NCBI RefSeq assembly: GCF_026230105.1
Contig: NC_079480.1
Location: 30,484,488-30,548,487 of the forward strand
Reading direction: 5' to 3'
Length of the DNA: 64,000 bases
From: Diorhabda sublineata
Taxonomy: Eukaryota > Arthropoda > Insecta > Coleoptera > Chrysomelidae
Part shown: one piece after another, positions 1 to 10,400 of the stretch
Layout: each line of letters starts with the position of its first letter
How positions within the stretch are numbered: the first letter of the stretch is position 1
Position numbers and translations under genes: made by a program
The notes under the pieces: generated by a model
What the model was told of the DNA's origin: nothing
The model's input: only the letters and a program-made list of their open reading frames with translations
Database searches by the model: none

Positions 1-81
1 ATCGACGATCGATGAGGTGGGTTTTGTAGAGTGTTTCACCTAATGGCGATAGGGGGATTGTCAAGAAATGCAAGGTAGTTT

Positions 82-430
82 TTAGGGAGGTCTTGGTATG
101 CTGTTGCTTATAGCCGATGGAGGGAGATAGGGGAGCTTGCTCTTGGGCTTTGAGGAAAGAGGCCATCTATTAGTGATACAGGGGACGAGAAAAGTGTTTT
201 TGGCAAAGGAAATGTTTGCTTCCATGATTTGAAGGACGAATCGGGCTTGGAGATTATTTATACGGTTCAAAATGGGTATTGAGACTGATTCGGCACTTAT
301 ATTGGCAGTACCTGAGATAGGACTGTTCGCAAGACAAAAGCTTTTTGAAATGATCAGGTAAGGGGTAGTGGACGTTGGCTATATATTGAATTGTGGGACG
401 AATGTAGGTTTTATACGTATAAAATAAGGT
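82..430 (-). pseudogene. LINE reverse transcriptase C-terminal remnant
   Basis: The minus strand from about 430 down to 257 reads in one frame 'YTYKTYIRPTIQY' followed by 'FKKLLSCEQSYLRYC'. This resembles the region after the polymerase domain in Jockey/R1-like LINEs ('LYKT.IRP...YG' followed by a K/L-rich 'KKL...Q...LR' segment). A second open stretch (62 codons, 270-82) follows after a stop at about 257. No catalytic motif is present and the element runs off the window edge. The family call is by pattern memory only; the clade is not resolved. Confidence 0.4.
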
Positions 431-589
431 AAGAGGGTGGGTCGTCTAAATTTTCCCCTTGATATGGTCACAACGGTATGGGGATGTAAAAGTCTCACTA
501 AACCACACCCCTTATTCAATTAATTGTAGTTTCTCACATTATATTTCTTGAAGTGGTAAATTTGATCTTAATTTTAATATATTAAATTG

Positions 590-1030
590 ATTAGAGGTAC
601 TATGTTTTGTATTTATTGTCAATTATTATAAAATTAGATAACTAAAATGCATCTAAATTAGTTCTCTTCTGTTTCAAAATTAGTTTTTTTTTATAGTTTT
701 TAAAAGAAAGATAAATTTTGACGTTTCGACTTTTCTTTAAGTATTTATCAAAATGTGAATTTCTAGAAATTGTTTACATTCATAAGAACGAAAAAGCTAT
801 AAATGATAAAAAAGATCCAAATAATTTAAATAAAATTTATTTTGTGAATTCTAATAATATATTTGAGATGTGGAAACCAAGGAAAAATTAATATCTAATA
901 TAATATAATATATATAATATAAATCAAGAACATTTAGATGCATTTATATTTTATATATTTGATTTTAGGTGTCTTCAACCTGTTATTTTAAACTGATTTT
1001 CTATAAAAAGAGACCTAAAATTAATAATAA
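590..1030. mobile_element. Penelope-like element terminal debris
   Basis: A plus-oriented fragment ('ATGCATCTAAAT', then 'TCTCTTCTGTTTCAAAATTA' and 'GACGTTTCGAC' at 645-730) recurs at 11520-11690 and 28810-28880. At 925-1025 parts of the same sequence appear in the opposite orientation ('ATTTAGATGCAT', 'AAGAGACCTAAAATTAA'). The same family flanks a Penelope-type reverse transcriptase fragment at 29167-29457, so these are read as scattered pseudo-LTR pieces. Boundaries are approximate. Confidence 0.4.
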
Positions 1031-1131
1031 GATTATAAACGAAAATAGGGTAAGAAAATAAATACTGTGCCTTATATCTATAAAGATTCTCTTGGTAGAA
1101 AACTTTTAAGTACCTATTAACTATTATTTTC

Positions 1132-1763
1132 GGTAATTACACACTTTCACGGTCACCTGGTTTTTTGGCTCTAGAAAATCGAAAAATGGATGGATTTTAA
1201 TGATCTTGGTCTCAAAATGTTCCATTTTATGGCGGATTTATAAAAAAAAGTTTTTCTACTATTTAAGGTTTAAAACTATTAAAAACCGCAAATTCAGCCA
1301 CTACCCCCGTGTTTTTCATAAATTCGTCGTAAAATGGAACATTTTGAGACCAAAATTATAATGATTTTTCGATTTTTAATGGTCCAAAAACTATTAACAT
1401 TGAAGAATATTCACGAAAATTGATTGTTTTTCTTCGATTTCATTTTAAGCTATAAAAACTGAAAAAATCATTCTTTTTGGATTTTTTTTAAATTGTTTAT
1501 TAATTTATGTAGAATACAAAAAAAATATAAGAACTTTATCTGATAATGAGACAATTTTTTGTAAAGGATTATTTTGCAAAACCGTTTTTTTACGATTTAA
1601 AATAGTAAAACTATGAGAAATTCCCATCCTAGCTATTTCTACTAATTTTTTTTATAAATCCGCCGTAAAATGGAACATTTTGAGACCAAGATCATTAAAA
1701 TCCATCCATTTTTCGATTTTCTAGAGCCAAAAAACCAGGTGACCGTGAAAGTGTATAATTACC
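1132..1763. mobile_element. MITE with ~120-bp terminal inverted repeats
   Basis: The left arm (1132-1255) begins 'GGTAATTACACACTTTCACG' and the right arm (about 1641-1763) ends with its near-perfect reverse complement. Both arms contain 'GATCTTGGTCTCAAAATG' or its complement. A third, shorter inverted copy of the inner arm sequence lies at about 1314-1398. No open reading frame of note lies between the arms, so this is a non-autonomous DNA element. Target duplication is unclear because the flanks are A/T-rich. Confidence 0.75.
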
Positions 1764-2176
1764 TTATTTTCTTTCACATGAAAAAGTAGAATTCAGTCTC
1801 TCTAAATAAAATAGAATAAAATTGTATTATACTTACCAGGTCCCTCATTTTCACACGATCCCGTTTATAACAAACTACACTAATGCATTGCTTAAAATTC
1901 GTTTAAATATGTCAATATCAATATTTCATTAAGAGCTGATAGATAATTTTTATGCTGTACGAAACAGTTTCGCAAAATATTTCCAATTTTAGAAATCAGT
2001 AGCGTCTCTTTTGACCCTAAATTACTAAACTTATTTTACAACGTTTACTGCTAATTTTCGTCGTTACGGCTACACTTTCAAAACAGTTGTTTTATTGAAT
2101 AAAATATTTTTTTTTAAATTTATTATTAACAGTAATTTAACAATCTCGTTCAATTCAATCACACATTTCTTATATA
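1764..2176. other. AT-rich stretch, nothing recognised
   Basis: No open frame, repeat or motif could be supported here. Confidence 0.5.
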
Positions 2177-3333
2177 GGGTGTTCCGGGGCTTGATGCAAA
2201 AATATTCAGGAGTGAGTAGATGACATGAAAATAATAATGTTATACGCCTTTGAAGTTGCGAAATCAGAACTTATATTTATGTATATTATTTTCTAAATTA
2301 TACATTCGAACATTATGAATTTTTAATGTTTGACGGAATAAATAATTCTTAACTACTATCTGAAGGATAGGAGCTGCTCAACTTTTACAGGGATAACCTG
2401 TAGAATCTAAAAATCAGCATTTTTGGATCGTTGTATATGCCAAGAAAACCGTTCGCTATAAACAGACTTTCTGAAGAAAATCATCATAAATTGTAAATAC
2501 TTACAGGAGGTATTAACACACAATTAAACATTTTTAAGCGAACTGCATCCTGTCGAACATCGGAAAAAATTGAAATGTGGAAAAATTTATTTGTTTAGCC
2601 TACAACTTATCAAATAAAAACGAAAAAAAAACTATAATAAATGTTTGAAGTAAGCACCTCGCACTTCTTCATACTACATATATCGTTGAACTTGGAAGAG
2701 CATTCCAAGATTCTGCCTCATAGCGTCAAAGTAGAAGTTTATTCAATCGATCATTTCGTTCCTTGTGTGTATTGGTTTTGCATATACAAAGCTTTAAAGG
2801 TATCCCCAAAAAATTAATCCATTGTATTCAATTCCGGGGAATGTGGTGACAATGCAAATCCACCTATTACGAAAAATTTTATTTAGATGATTTTTTACAT
2901 TATTTAGGATGTGGGGAGTGGAAACTAGGTTACTCAATTTATATAGACAAACCTGTTTTTCATAAGTTGCGATCAGTCGGGTATAATTCTGCCCGGGAAT
3001 TATTTTCAATAAATGATTACAATTTATGTATGTCCCTTTAAGGGCGAACGGTTTCCTCTTGGCACGTACAACAATCTAAAAATCTACATGTCTCCTCAAC
3101 CATAAATTTTATCGAGTTAAACAAAGAGTACCTTTTTGTTAAAAAACCAGTTGAAAAATTCATTTTTGCTATCCTTAGATTGTACAGGTAGGTAGTCCCT
3201 GTAAAAGCTACGGATTGTTAACTCCTGGACATCAGACTACATTGGTTGTATGAGAAATTTTTTATATTACATCATTATTTTCACGTCATTTTCACTCCTG
3301 TATTTTTTTTGCATCACGGCCCGGAACACCGCA
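2177..3333 (-). mobile_element. Tc1-like element with long inverted repeats
   Basis: The left end 'GGGTGTTCCGGGGC' next to TATA is matched in inverse by 'CCCGGAACACCGC' next to ATATA at 3320-3336. Inverted similarity continues inwards ('TGATGCAAAAA', 'CAGGAGTGA', then 'GTGCCAAGAGGAAACCGTTC' at about 3050 against 2445-2465), so the arms are about 250-300 bp. The interior holds a decayed transposase on the minus strand. The end sequence and the transposase type fit the insect Tc1-like family whose N-terminal helix-turn-helix is catalogued as DUF4817. Confidence 0.75.
2640..3009 (-). pseudogene. Tc1-like transposase C-terminal remnant
   Basis: The minus-strand frame contains 'VKNHLNKIFRNRWIC' and then 'FPGIEYNGLIFWGYLKALY'. 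This corresponds to the region around the last catalytic residue in these transposases ('NRWIGRGGP...DLNPLDFFLWGYLKSLVY'). The expected 'NPLD' is replaced by 'IEYNG', so the third catalytic Asp is lost. The frame stops just after 'FWGYL' and similarity continues weakly in other frames to about 2640. It is a dead copy inside the element at 2177-3333. Confidence 0.7.
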
Positions 3334-3719
3334 TATATTCAGCCTTTATCTGCTCTTTTCTTGGAGGCCATATTTTTCGATATTTTTTTAATTGCTTACC
3401 CATTATAAGCAAAATACTAAGGAGTATAATAAAATGATTACCTTTCAATGTTGAAGTTAACGTAAGAATCCAGATAAGAGCTCTAACCTCAATAGTATAT
3501 CTGTTAATCTCAGAATGGTAGATACATTCTTGTATTTTTCAGATATTATTGCAATTTCAGCATTGGTATAAATATCATCAGTAATAAAAGATGAAGAGCA
3601 ACAACACAAAATTTAAATCATTTTTGCACATGCTTGTAGCTCCAGATCTAATATTCACAATGTTACTTGAGGCTTCTTGTCTTTGATTTTAGCTTCATGA
3701 AGATGCATTGGTATTTACC
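3334..3719. other. AT-rich stretch, nothing recognised
   Basis: No feature could be supported between the right end of the Tc1-like element and the LINE tail. Confidence 0.4.
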
Positions 3720-3744
3720 TTCTTCTTCTTCTTCTTCTTCTTCT
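3720..3744 (-). repeat. (GAA)n tail of a LINE
   Basis: An uninterrupted TTC run (GAA on the minus strand) lies directly 3' of the LINE coding remnant that ends near 3775 on the minus strand. A simple-repeat tail is the usual 3' end of RTE-like LINEs, so this is probably the 3' terminus of that copy rather than an independent microsatellite. Confidence 0.6.
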
Positions 3745-3773
3745 TGTAGTAGGACGAGGTCCTGTCAGGTCTG

Positions 3774-4230
3774 TCATCTGCCCTCTTGTGACGCCGATGT
3801 CCAGCTATCGTACCAGCGTTTTGAGGGCCTACCGATTAGGCGTCTTGTGTCTGGTTTCTGTGTTTTGGCCCATTTGGCAATCCGTTCTGGAGCCATTCGT
3901 TCTACATGGTCTCTCCATTGTCGGCGTCTTGCTCTTACCCATCTAACGACATCTTGTACTCCCAGTTCTCTTAAGGTATCTGTGTTGGGTATTCTATCGT
4001 GGAGTGTGGTACCCTTTATTGTTCGTAATATCTTCATCTCTGCTGTTCTCATTTTTCTCTTTGTTTGTGTTGTGTCTGCCCTTGTTTCTGCGGCATAGGT
4101 TGGTATGGGTCTGATACAGGTCTTGTAGATTCGCGTCTTACTTTCTATGCTCATATATTCATTTCTCCATATAATGTCCCGTAAATATCCCGATATTCTA
4201 GTTGCTTTCTTGGGTATTTACCTGAACGTC
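3774..4230 (-). pseudogene. APE-type LINE reverse transcriptase C-terminus
   Basis: A 126-codon open frame (4154-3774) reads 'SKTRIYKTCIRPIPTYAAET' then 'KILRTIKGTTLHDRI', 'WVRARRRQWRDHVERM' and 'IGRPSKRWYDSW'. This is the typical post-polymerase tail of insect endonuclease/reverse-transcriptase LINEs. In-frame similarity extends upstream to about 4230 ('RISGYLRDIIWRNEY'). The polymerase core is absent, as in 5'-truncated insertions. The GAA tail at 3720-3744 marks the 3' end. Clade is uncertain but RTE-like is favoured by the tail. Confidence 0.75.
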
Positions 4231-4489
4231 TTAATTTGGAGGTGGGATGTTGTGGCAAAGAAGAAACCTCTTCACTATCTGATTAATAAGTCGTGTCAAC
4301 CTCAATGTGGCCCTTCTTCACACTCTTTGATAAATTACAGTTATCTGATAATAATAGTTGAGGAACCGTATCTAGAGGAAAAAATAATATATGGGAGTTG
4401 CAATGGGTAGCGACGGCGTTGTCGATTCGGTTGAGGTTAGTTCTCTTGAGTAAAGATAATGCATCCGATGTTAGATTACTGTTTATACA

Positions 4490-4690
4490 GATCCATGGCG
4501 AAATTTTTGCATAAGAATAGATTACAATCCAAAGGAAATGTTGAAAATGCATTTCGACTTTTTTTTGCAACTAAGCACAAAGAAGAGTTTTACCAAGATC
4601 TCAAAGAGCTTGCTGAACTTTGAGTTGAAACCATAGAATATTATGGGCTATACTTCGAATATTGAGGCTTTCTTTTTGTTTGTTTAAGCA
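4490..4690 (+). pseudogene. Mariner-like transposase C-terminus and terminal repeat
   Basis: In frame from about 4495 the sequence reads 'GNVENAFRLFFATKHKEEFY' followed by 'DLKELAEL', a stop, then 'VETIEYYGLYFEY'. This matches the layout of a D34D mariner C-terminus ('DVENAL..FFA.KP.EFY.DGI.KL..RW...I..NG.YFEY'). The sequence from about 4572 is repeated in inverted orientation at 6480-6590, so the two pieces may be the ends of one fold-back derivative or two separate copies. Confidence 0.5.
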
Positions 4691-4699
4691 ATAAACAAA

Positions 4700-5200
4700 G
4701 TTCGGTGTTGATTTTCTGACAAATTTTATCTATATGAGCCAGCTCTACTCGTGAGTATATTTTTCGTTTTGTTTTCTGTTATTCAGAAATTCTTTTACTC
4801 CATTTTCTTCCCAAAGCCGATAAATTTTTTCATTTCTATTATTTTTTTCTATAAACTCCGGTTATAATTATAATCTGACCAAACTAGGATATTAAGTAAT
4901 TCATTTGATTTTAATAGATGTGCAGGAGTATTTTCCAATGAAGATACCCCTTTAAGGTATATAGTAATATATCTAATGACTCTAACTTATTAATACAACA
5001 AAAATAACAATTACTAAAGACTATACGTTTTGATAAGCCTGTTTACCAAATTTAACTGAGTATAACCTTATACAACAGCAGTTTGTTTTCCAAAGTTATT
5101 TTAGATTTACGGCCAATCATCCAATACATTTGTTTCCTTTTCATAAATATATGTTTTTGCCAAGTTAAACGTCTGTCATGATGAATACCCAAGTACTTTG
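4700..5200. other. AT-rich stretch, nothing recognised
   Basis: No supportable feature between the mariner and Jockey fragments. Confidence 0.4.
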
Positions 5201-5210
5201 TTTAACTGGG

Positions 5211-5560
5211 TTAATTGTGACCATTAAGTGTGACTGATGGACATGTGTCACGTTTCATTGTGTGACTTATATGAGTGGACTGAACTTCGTTCGCTTTAAT
5301 CCTCCATTTTTGCAGCCACGCATCTATTTTGTTTAGGTTGTCTTGTAGGTACCTTGATGCAACTGCTGGGCTAGTGGGCCCTAGTACACTTCCTTGAGGA
5401 AACCCAGCGTTGATCGAATACAATCCTGTGAATTCATCTTGCTGTTTCTCTATTAAATAGGATTTTATGATAGATAAAAAGGAATGTGGTAACTGTTTAT
5501 AGTTTATATATAAGACCTTCATGCCAGATTCTATCGAACGCTTGGCTATCCTCCAGGAAA
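5211..5560 (-). pseudogene. Jockey-like LINE reverse transcriptase, internally deleted
   Basis: The minus strand first shows motif A as 'AFDRIWHEGLIYKL' (about 5550-5510, one frame). A second frame (5522-5211) shows 'LPHSFLSIIKSYL', motif B as 'AGFPQGSVLGP', and then 'LQDNLNKIDAWLQKWRIKAN' and 'CPSVTLNGHN'. 'GVPQGSVLGP' and the 'LQ..LN.I..WL..WRIK.N..KS' segment are characteristic of Jockey-clade polymerases. The segment between motif B and this helix normally carries the catalytic 'FADD'; here it is missing, so roughly 40-60 residues are deleted. One frameshift separates motif A from the rest. Confidence 0.75.
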
Positions 5561-5599
5561 GTTGCTTAGAGGTAGGATTTACTTTCCAGAGCTAAAGAA

Positions 5600-6479
5600 A
5601 TATTTTTAACTTCTCTATGTACCCGTTCAATAGAGCTAAAGGCAGATCTAAAACTCCTATTATTAAAACAATTATTTTCATTAGATTTTACAAAATTATG
5701 TTAGATTTACAGGTAAGCTCCCCCAACGAGTCGCCTCTGCAATGAAAATTAATTAGAGGTCATTTCATTTTGCAAATCAATCAAGATGAATGTAAATAAT
5801 TGTCGTTGTATAAAAAGAAAATAAATAATGACGTATATTGACAAACGAATTAGATTGTTTATTTAAATTGGTATTAAATATTTTAATCTAGTGATAGATA
5901 TTGAATTCATTCTCTTTATAACAAAAATACTGAGTATCAATTTGATAAAGTGTGTACTATCTTTCATATATCGACTCCTATAGAAAATTTAAGAATATGC
6001 GAAGGAAATATATTATTTAGCCACTATTTAAATGACAGCAAAGATTTCCTAAATTAGTGGAAGCAAATTTAAGTACAGACCACAGTTATCATACTACTCC
6101 CCTATTTCCAATAATACCAGGTCAATCGTCTTTGGACACTGTATATGATTTTCCCTGAAAAATGATGGATTCTTATCACTTCAAAAGCTGGCTACATAAA
6201 AAAGTTTATCATTGATATATGGATGATTCCAACTTTAAAAGTTGTAATTGCGTTGATTGAAAAACCAAATTTCGATATCTGAGAACTATCTGCTACGCTT
6301 TTAGACACGATTTGTTATCTGCTATTTTCTATATGGCTATCTAAATGAATAAATGTAATATTCAATCAATCTGGATGGATGTATTGGATAATTTCTTTCT
6401 TCTTATGCCAGTTTAACTTCTCGTGGTTTGAATAAAGATAATGTTGATAAATATTTTGATTTATTGCAAGATAGATAAG
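5600..6479. other. AT-rich stretch, nothing recognised
   Basis: Stop-rich in all frames. No repeat or motif was recognised. Confidence 0.4.
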
Positions 6480-6592
6480 CGATTATCATACAAAAAGAAA
6501 GTTTCAATATTAGTATAGCCCATATTCCATGATTTTACCCCAACATTTAGCAAGCTCTTTGAGATCTTGGTAAAAATTTTTGTGCTTATAAC
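6480..6592 (-). pseudogene. Inverted mariner-like C-terminal end
   Basis: The minus strand reads 'FYQDLKELAKCWGKIMEYGLY', the same C-terminal segment as at 4570-4690 but in the opposite orientation. Nucleotide similarity covers about 110 bp ('ACCAAGATCTCAAAGAGCTT'). With 4490-4690 it makes an inverted pair 1.8 kb apart. Confidence 0.5.
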
Positions 6593-6599
6593 TTTCAAA

Positions 6600-7640
6600 G
6601 ATCGATCAGTCAGTAAGTGACAAAATTAAGAACTTTCACTAGTTATAATTCTCAAGCTTCTAGTTCTAATTGAATGATATTTGAAATATACCGAGTTTAG
6701 TTTGCTTAGTTACTGGAAATACAGGCTTCTTATTAAATCCTCAACAAAGTTATAATGTGTCAAAAATGGCCTGAGCTGCTCCGAGAAAAGGATGGTACGA
6801 GCGTACCGCTTTTTTGCTCAACTTGGCGGGGACACTGCCCTGCTCCCAGATGATCAGTTCAATCTAGTTTTTATTATCTTTTTTCATTATTATTGCAACA
6901 TGTAGAATTATGATTGAGTAATGAAGAAAATTTATGAAAAGTGTAGCGTTTATTTGAAAAGAAATTAAAAAAAAATGTCAATGTGTTTTTGGTTACACCT
7001 CATATTATATCAATTCAAGAAAATTTCTTCAGAATATTTTTAAAAAGATGCTTCTTTCGAAAACAACTGAAAGTATGTTCTTTTGTACATTTCCTATGTT
7101 ATCTCATTATATTCCTAGAGGCTGGAATAAAATGGAGATATTTATAAAAACGCCATTTTTCGTCATTGGAAGGTATATATCTTTTAGTAAAAATTTTCCA
7201 TTTTTAAAACAAACGGTTTTAATTAATTTTTGATTCGAAGATTACTAGAGTAAGGCTGGGTTGAGCCTTTAGGGCCCAAAAGGTAATGCCAAAGAAAGTT
7301 CACAAAGCTACCTTTGTTCTTTGTTAGATAAACTAACGAAACGTTGGCAACGGTTGTAGCATGGACGAGGTTATCGGGGTAGTAGAATGATAATTTCCCC
7401 CGTGATTCACTCGTTGTAATCCATGTTGAATTTTAAAAGCTTCTCAATTATCTCTTCTACGAATGATAGAGTGAGATAGCCTCACTCTAGTTTTATAAAA
7501 AATTAGAAATTGCAACTACAATTACAACATCCCGAGAAACACCAATTGTAAATAGGACTTTCAAAAACTATCATCGGTTTAACCAGATCGGACTTACAAA
7601 GCAGATAACCTGAAGATCAGGATACTCGGAAGATATTATA
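6600..7640. other. No gene recognised; small GC-richer patch
   Basis: Mostly AT-rich and stop-rich. A short GC-richer patch at about 6770-6850 and another at 7245-7400 stand out in composition only. No family was recognised. Confidence 0.35.
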
Positions 7641-7907
7641 TTTATTTGCTGCTACATGACTCTTAAGACAAGGCAAAACAGAAAAAGCGTATTTGGGAAA
7701 ATTTCCTGTTTTATTGTAATTTATTTGGGGTTAAACAACCCCGAAAAGTACGCATCTGATGACGACAAACCTATTAGTATGAATACGCTGAAGCGCCATG
7801 GTGGATGGAAGAGTACCACAGTTGATGAAGGATATTTGGACAAAAGCTCATCAACAGAAAGTAAGGTTTTGAGGTTATTGGCATTTAAGGGGTTAATGGT
7901 TACTTAG
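7640..7907 (+). pseudogene. Crypton tyrosine recombinase C-terminal fragment
   Basis: The plus frame reads 'VFGKISCFIVIYLGLNNPEK' and then 'NTLKRHGGWKSTTVDEGYLD'. This is the C-terminal half of an animal Crypton recombinase, including the 'HGGWKS' box and the Tyr in 'EGYL' at the catalytic tyrosine position. Compared with the Crypton at 55438-55914, the 'GHSFRRS' box (His-x-x-Arg) between 'PEKY' and 'LKRHGG' is missing, so the copy is catalytically dead. No ends or N-terminal half were found. Confidence 0.7.
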
Positions 7908-9508
7908 CATTCTATTACTGGGGACTATTTTAGTTAGTTAGGCAAAATCGTTTATGATACGTTTAATTTCTCATAAAGTATCAATAGACGAGAATCCTAG
8001 TCGTATTCTAGTGTAGATGTTTTCTTTGTAGTACTAATGTTGTTCAATGTTAAGCGGATTATAAAATAGGTTCGTTTTGCTTATAAGAAATAAAAGTTAT
8101 ATAGTCTTCTTTCGATTCTGATGGGTTGTTTGTATCAAGACTTTGTTTTGAATGTTATATGAGAAATAGTAAAGTTGTGTCCAAGCCATGTCGAAAAATT
8201 TTTTTTAATTCTCAACGTGTCATGATGTTCATAAAAATACTTTATTGTTCTGATTAATTGTCAAAGAAAATTGGTTTATTAAGGCAATGGTCATGCCAAA
8301 GAAAAAACTACGAGAGGAATGAGATGTATTATCATAATTGTGATCTTGAGTCAGTAAATTTTTTTAAACAGTTATTTTCTAAATTCAGTTTTAAAACCTA
8401 GAATCTATTAGGAAAACTGAACAAAGGTCTACAAACATGTAACATCATGGAAAAATCAACGCACAAGATGATATAATAAAAACCAAAGGTTTTACATTTG
8501 AACTTTTAGAGATAATTATCTATGGACTTAAAAAAATCGCTTTTAAGATTAACTCTTCTTGTTAAGAAAAGAAATGTTATAAATGGATGTTTGGTTTTAG
8601 AATAAAAAGTCATTCTTCCACCGTTACTTATAAACTTAGGGTTAACGAAGCAATTTGTTAAGGATCTTGATTGTCAATGTTTCCAGTTTATTTCTAGAAG
8701 TACTGAAATACTAAATGCTTAGAAGTTATATTGGACACTTATATAATGGTTGACTACTTCTGGAGAATCGTGAGAGATTGGCTAAGTACATTTTTGATAT
8801 CACCATGGGAGACAAGCCTGAAATCAGGTCTAAAATCCTTGGCACCACAATGGTTGTAGGCCACTGTAATCGAGCGCGACTTCGGGAACTCTAATAAAAT
8901 CTCGTACTAGGTTAGGATCCGTAATCAGCTGAAAAGTGATTTATCTGCTCCGGGATCAACGTATTCCCTAATATCAACATCTCATTGATTGATCTGAAGG
9001 GAGTAATCTCCGTATTTCGGTAACCACTGTGGTACCAAAGACCTTAATTACATTTTATACTTTTTGCCATCATTCATTTTAGTTTGCTTTTGACTTTAAT
9101 TTTTATATAAGTCAGTTTATATGATCCCCAGTAACCACAACATATAAATTTAAAGACAGTATTAGAGATTTAGTAAGATTATTATAAAGCCTGCAATCAT
9201 AATGAGATATAAAAACAGGCAGATAGGTCAGGAACAAGATGGGAGAAAAGAGCTAATTAATAGATTATATTAATACAGAGAAAGTTTAAAGTTTGGAACG
9301 TGTTATCTCGAAAACGGGTCGCACGTTTTAATATATTTTAGTTTGTAAGGGATTTGTAATATGGCCGATATTATACAACATAGTCTTGTACAGTGGCAAC
9401 GGTCTAGGTGAGGAAAGTCCTTCAAGAACAACTGTGTTTTACTGGTTTAGAAAAGAACGAATATTGCTCGAAATTGAGACATATCCTGTTGGAAACATTG
9501 AGGGAGTA
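7908..9508. other. No gene; imperfect inverted repeat inside
   Basis: AT-rich with no coding signal. At about 8828-9052 a GC-richer stretch is bounded by imperfect inverted repeats ('CTTGGCACCACAATGGTT' against 'AACCACTGTGGTACCAAAG'), which may be a small non-autonomous element of about 220 bp. Confidence 0.35.
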
Positions 9509-10200
9509 CGAGGGTTACTACTTAAGTTTTGAGATATGGCAACACTGGTGTGAATATAGCATTATAAAGTGTGACATTTTTGATCGTGAACATAGTCACA
9601 ATGTGTTGTCATAAGAGTGTTATTTGAGTTGTTTTCAGATACTTGAAACGTTCACCATGGTCAAAAGGTAATATGATAATCACTCAAAGAAAGCTTGTGT
9701 CGATTGGCGTGAAGAAATGCCAAAATAATTCAATAACGGTGCTTCGAAAGACCTCTATGAGATCAAGATATGCAACGAATTATGGGTCTATTCATATGAA
9801 CCCGAAAATGAACAACTGTATGGTCTGTATGGGTCTTCCAAGACGAGCCAAATTCAACAAAAGTTGCTCGCGCACGAACCAATCGCAAAGGACGAATTGT
9901 TCTCCATCACGACGATGCGAACTCTCACAAATCAGTTCAATTAAAAACGTTTTTAAACAGTCAAAACATAGAATTGATGGGTCATCCGCCGTACTGTTCT
10001 TGTTTGTCACTCAAGGAATTCTTCTGATTTGTGCAAATCAAAAATAAAATGCGATTTTAACGATTTTCTACATCTGAAGAAGCGGTTTATACGTTCAAAT
10101 TACATGCCTTGGAGGTACCCCAATCGGAATGCAAAATATATTTCGAGAATTGGCTCAAACGTATCTTAATGGAGAATATTTTCAAAAATAATAAAATCAC
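9509..10200 (+). mobile_element. Mariner element, N-terminally deleted and frameshifted
   Basis: The 5' end 'CGAGGGTTACTACTTAAG' follows a TA, and is the same end as at 41781. The transposase is split over frames. 'RVDWREEMPK' and 'ASKDLYEI...YSYEPENEQ' surround the first catalytic region, where the expected 'GDESW' reads 'NELW'. 'GRIVLHHDDANSHKS' (about 9890) carries the second catalytic Asp, followed by 'FLNSQNIELMGHPPY'. The helix-turn-helix half is deleted between about 9640 and 9690. 'SNVS*WRIFSKI' near 10170 is the C-terminus. The 3' terminal repeat is not recognisable. Confidence 0.8.
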
Positions 10201-10229
10201 ATCCAATTTGTTTCTATTTGTGCATTATT

Positions 10230-10400
10230 AAGGATTGGTATTGAATCCGTAACAGTAAATCCAATTTAGATGTACATAGGGCTCCACATACACTTGACGA
10301 TTTCCAAAAGATAGAGCGAGTAAGAATCGCACACGAAACTTTAAAAATTTTAAATAATGGTGAACATCGTATTCCTTCTAAAATAGTAATAGGTGAGTAA
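10230..10400 (+). pseudogene. Second mariner-family transposase fragment
   Basis: One plus frame reads 'HTLDDFQKIERVRIAHETLK' then 'ILNNGEHRIPSKIVIGE'. This matches the segment before the first catalytic Asp in another mariner group ('PH.L...QK..RV.I....L......F...IVTGDE'). It is a different family from the adjacent 9509-10200 copy. Only about 55 codons are recognisable. Confidence 0.55.

Noticed and set aside
3667..4098. 143-codon plus-strand open frame
   Set aside because: It lies opposite the LINE tail on the minus strand, where the recognisable protein is. Its Ser run comes from the TTC repeat.
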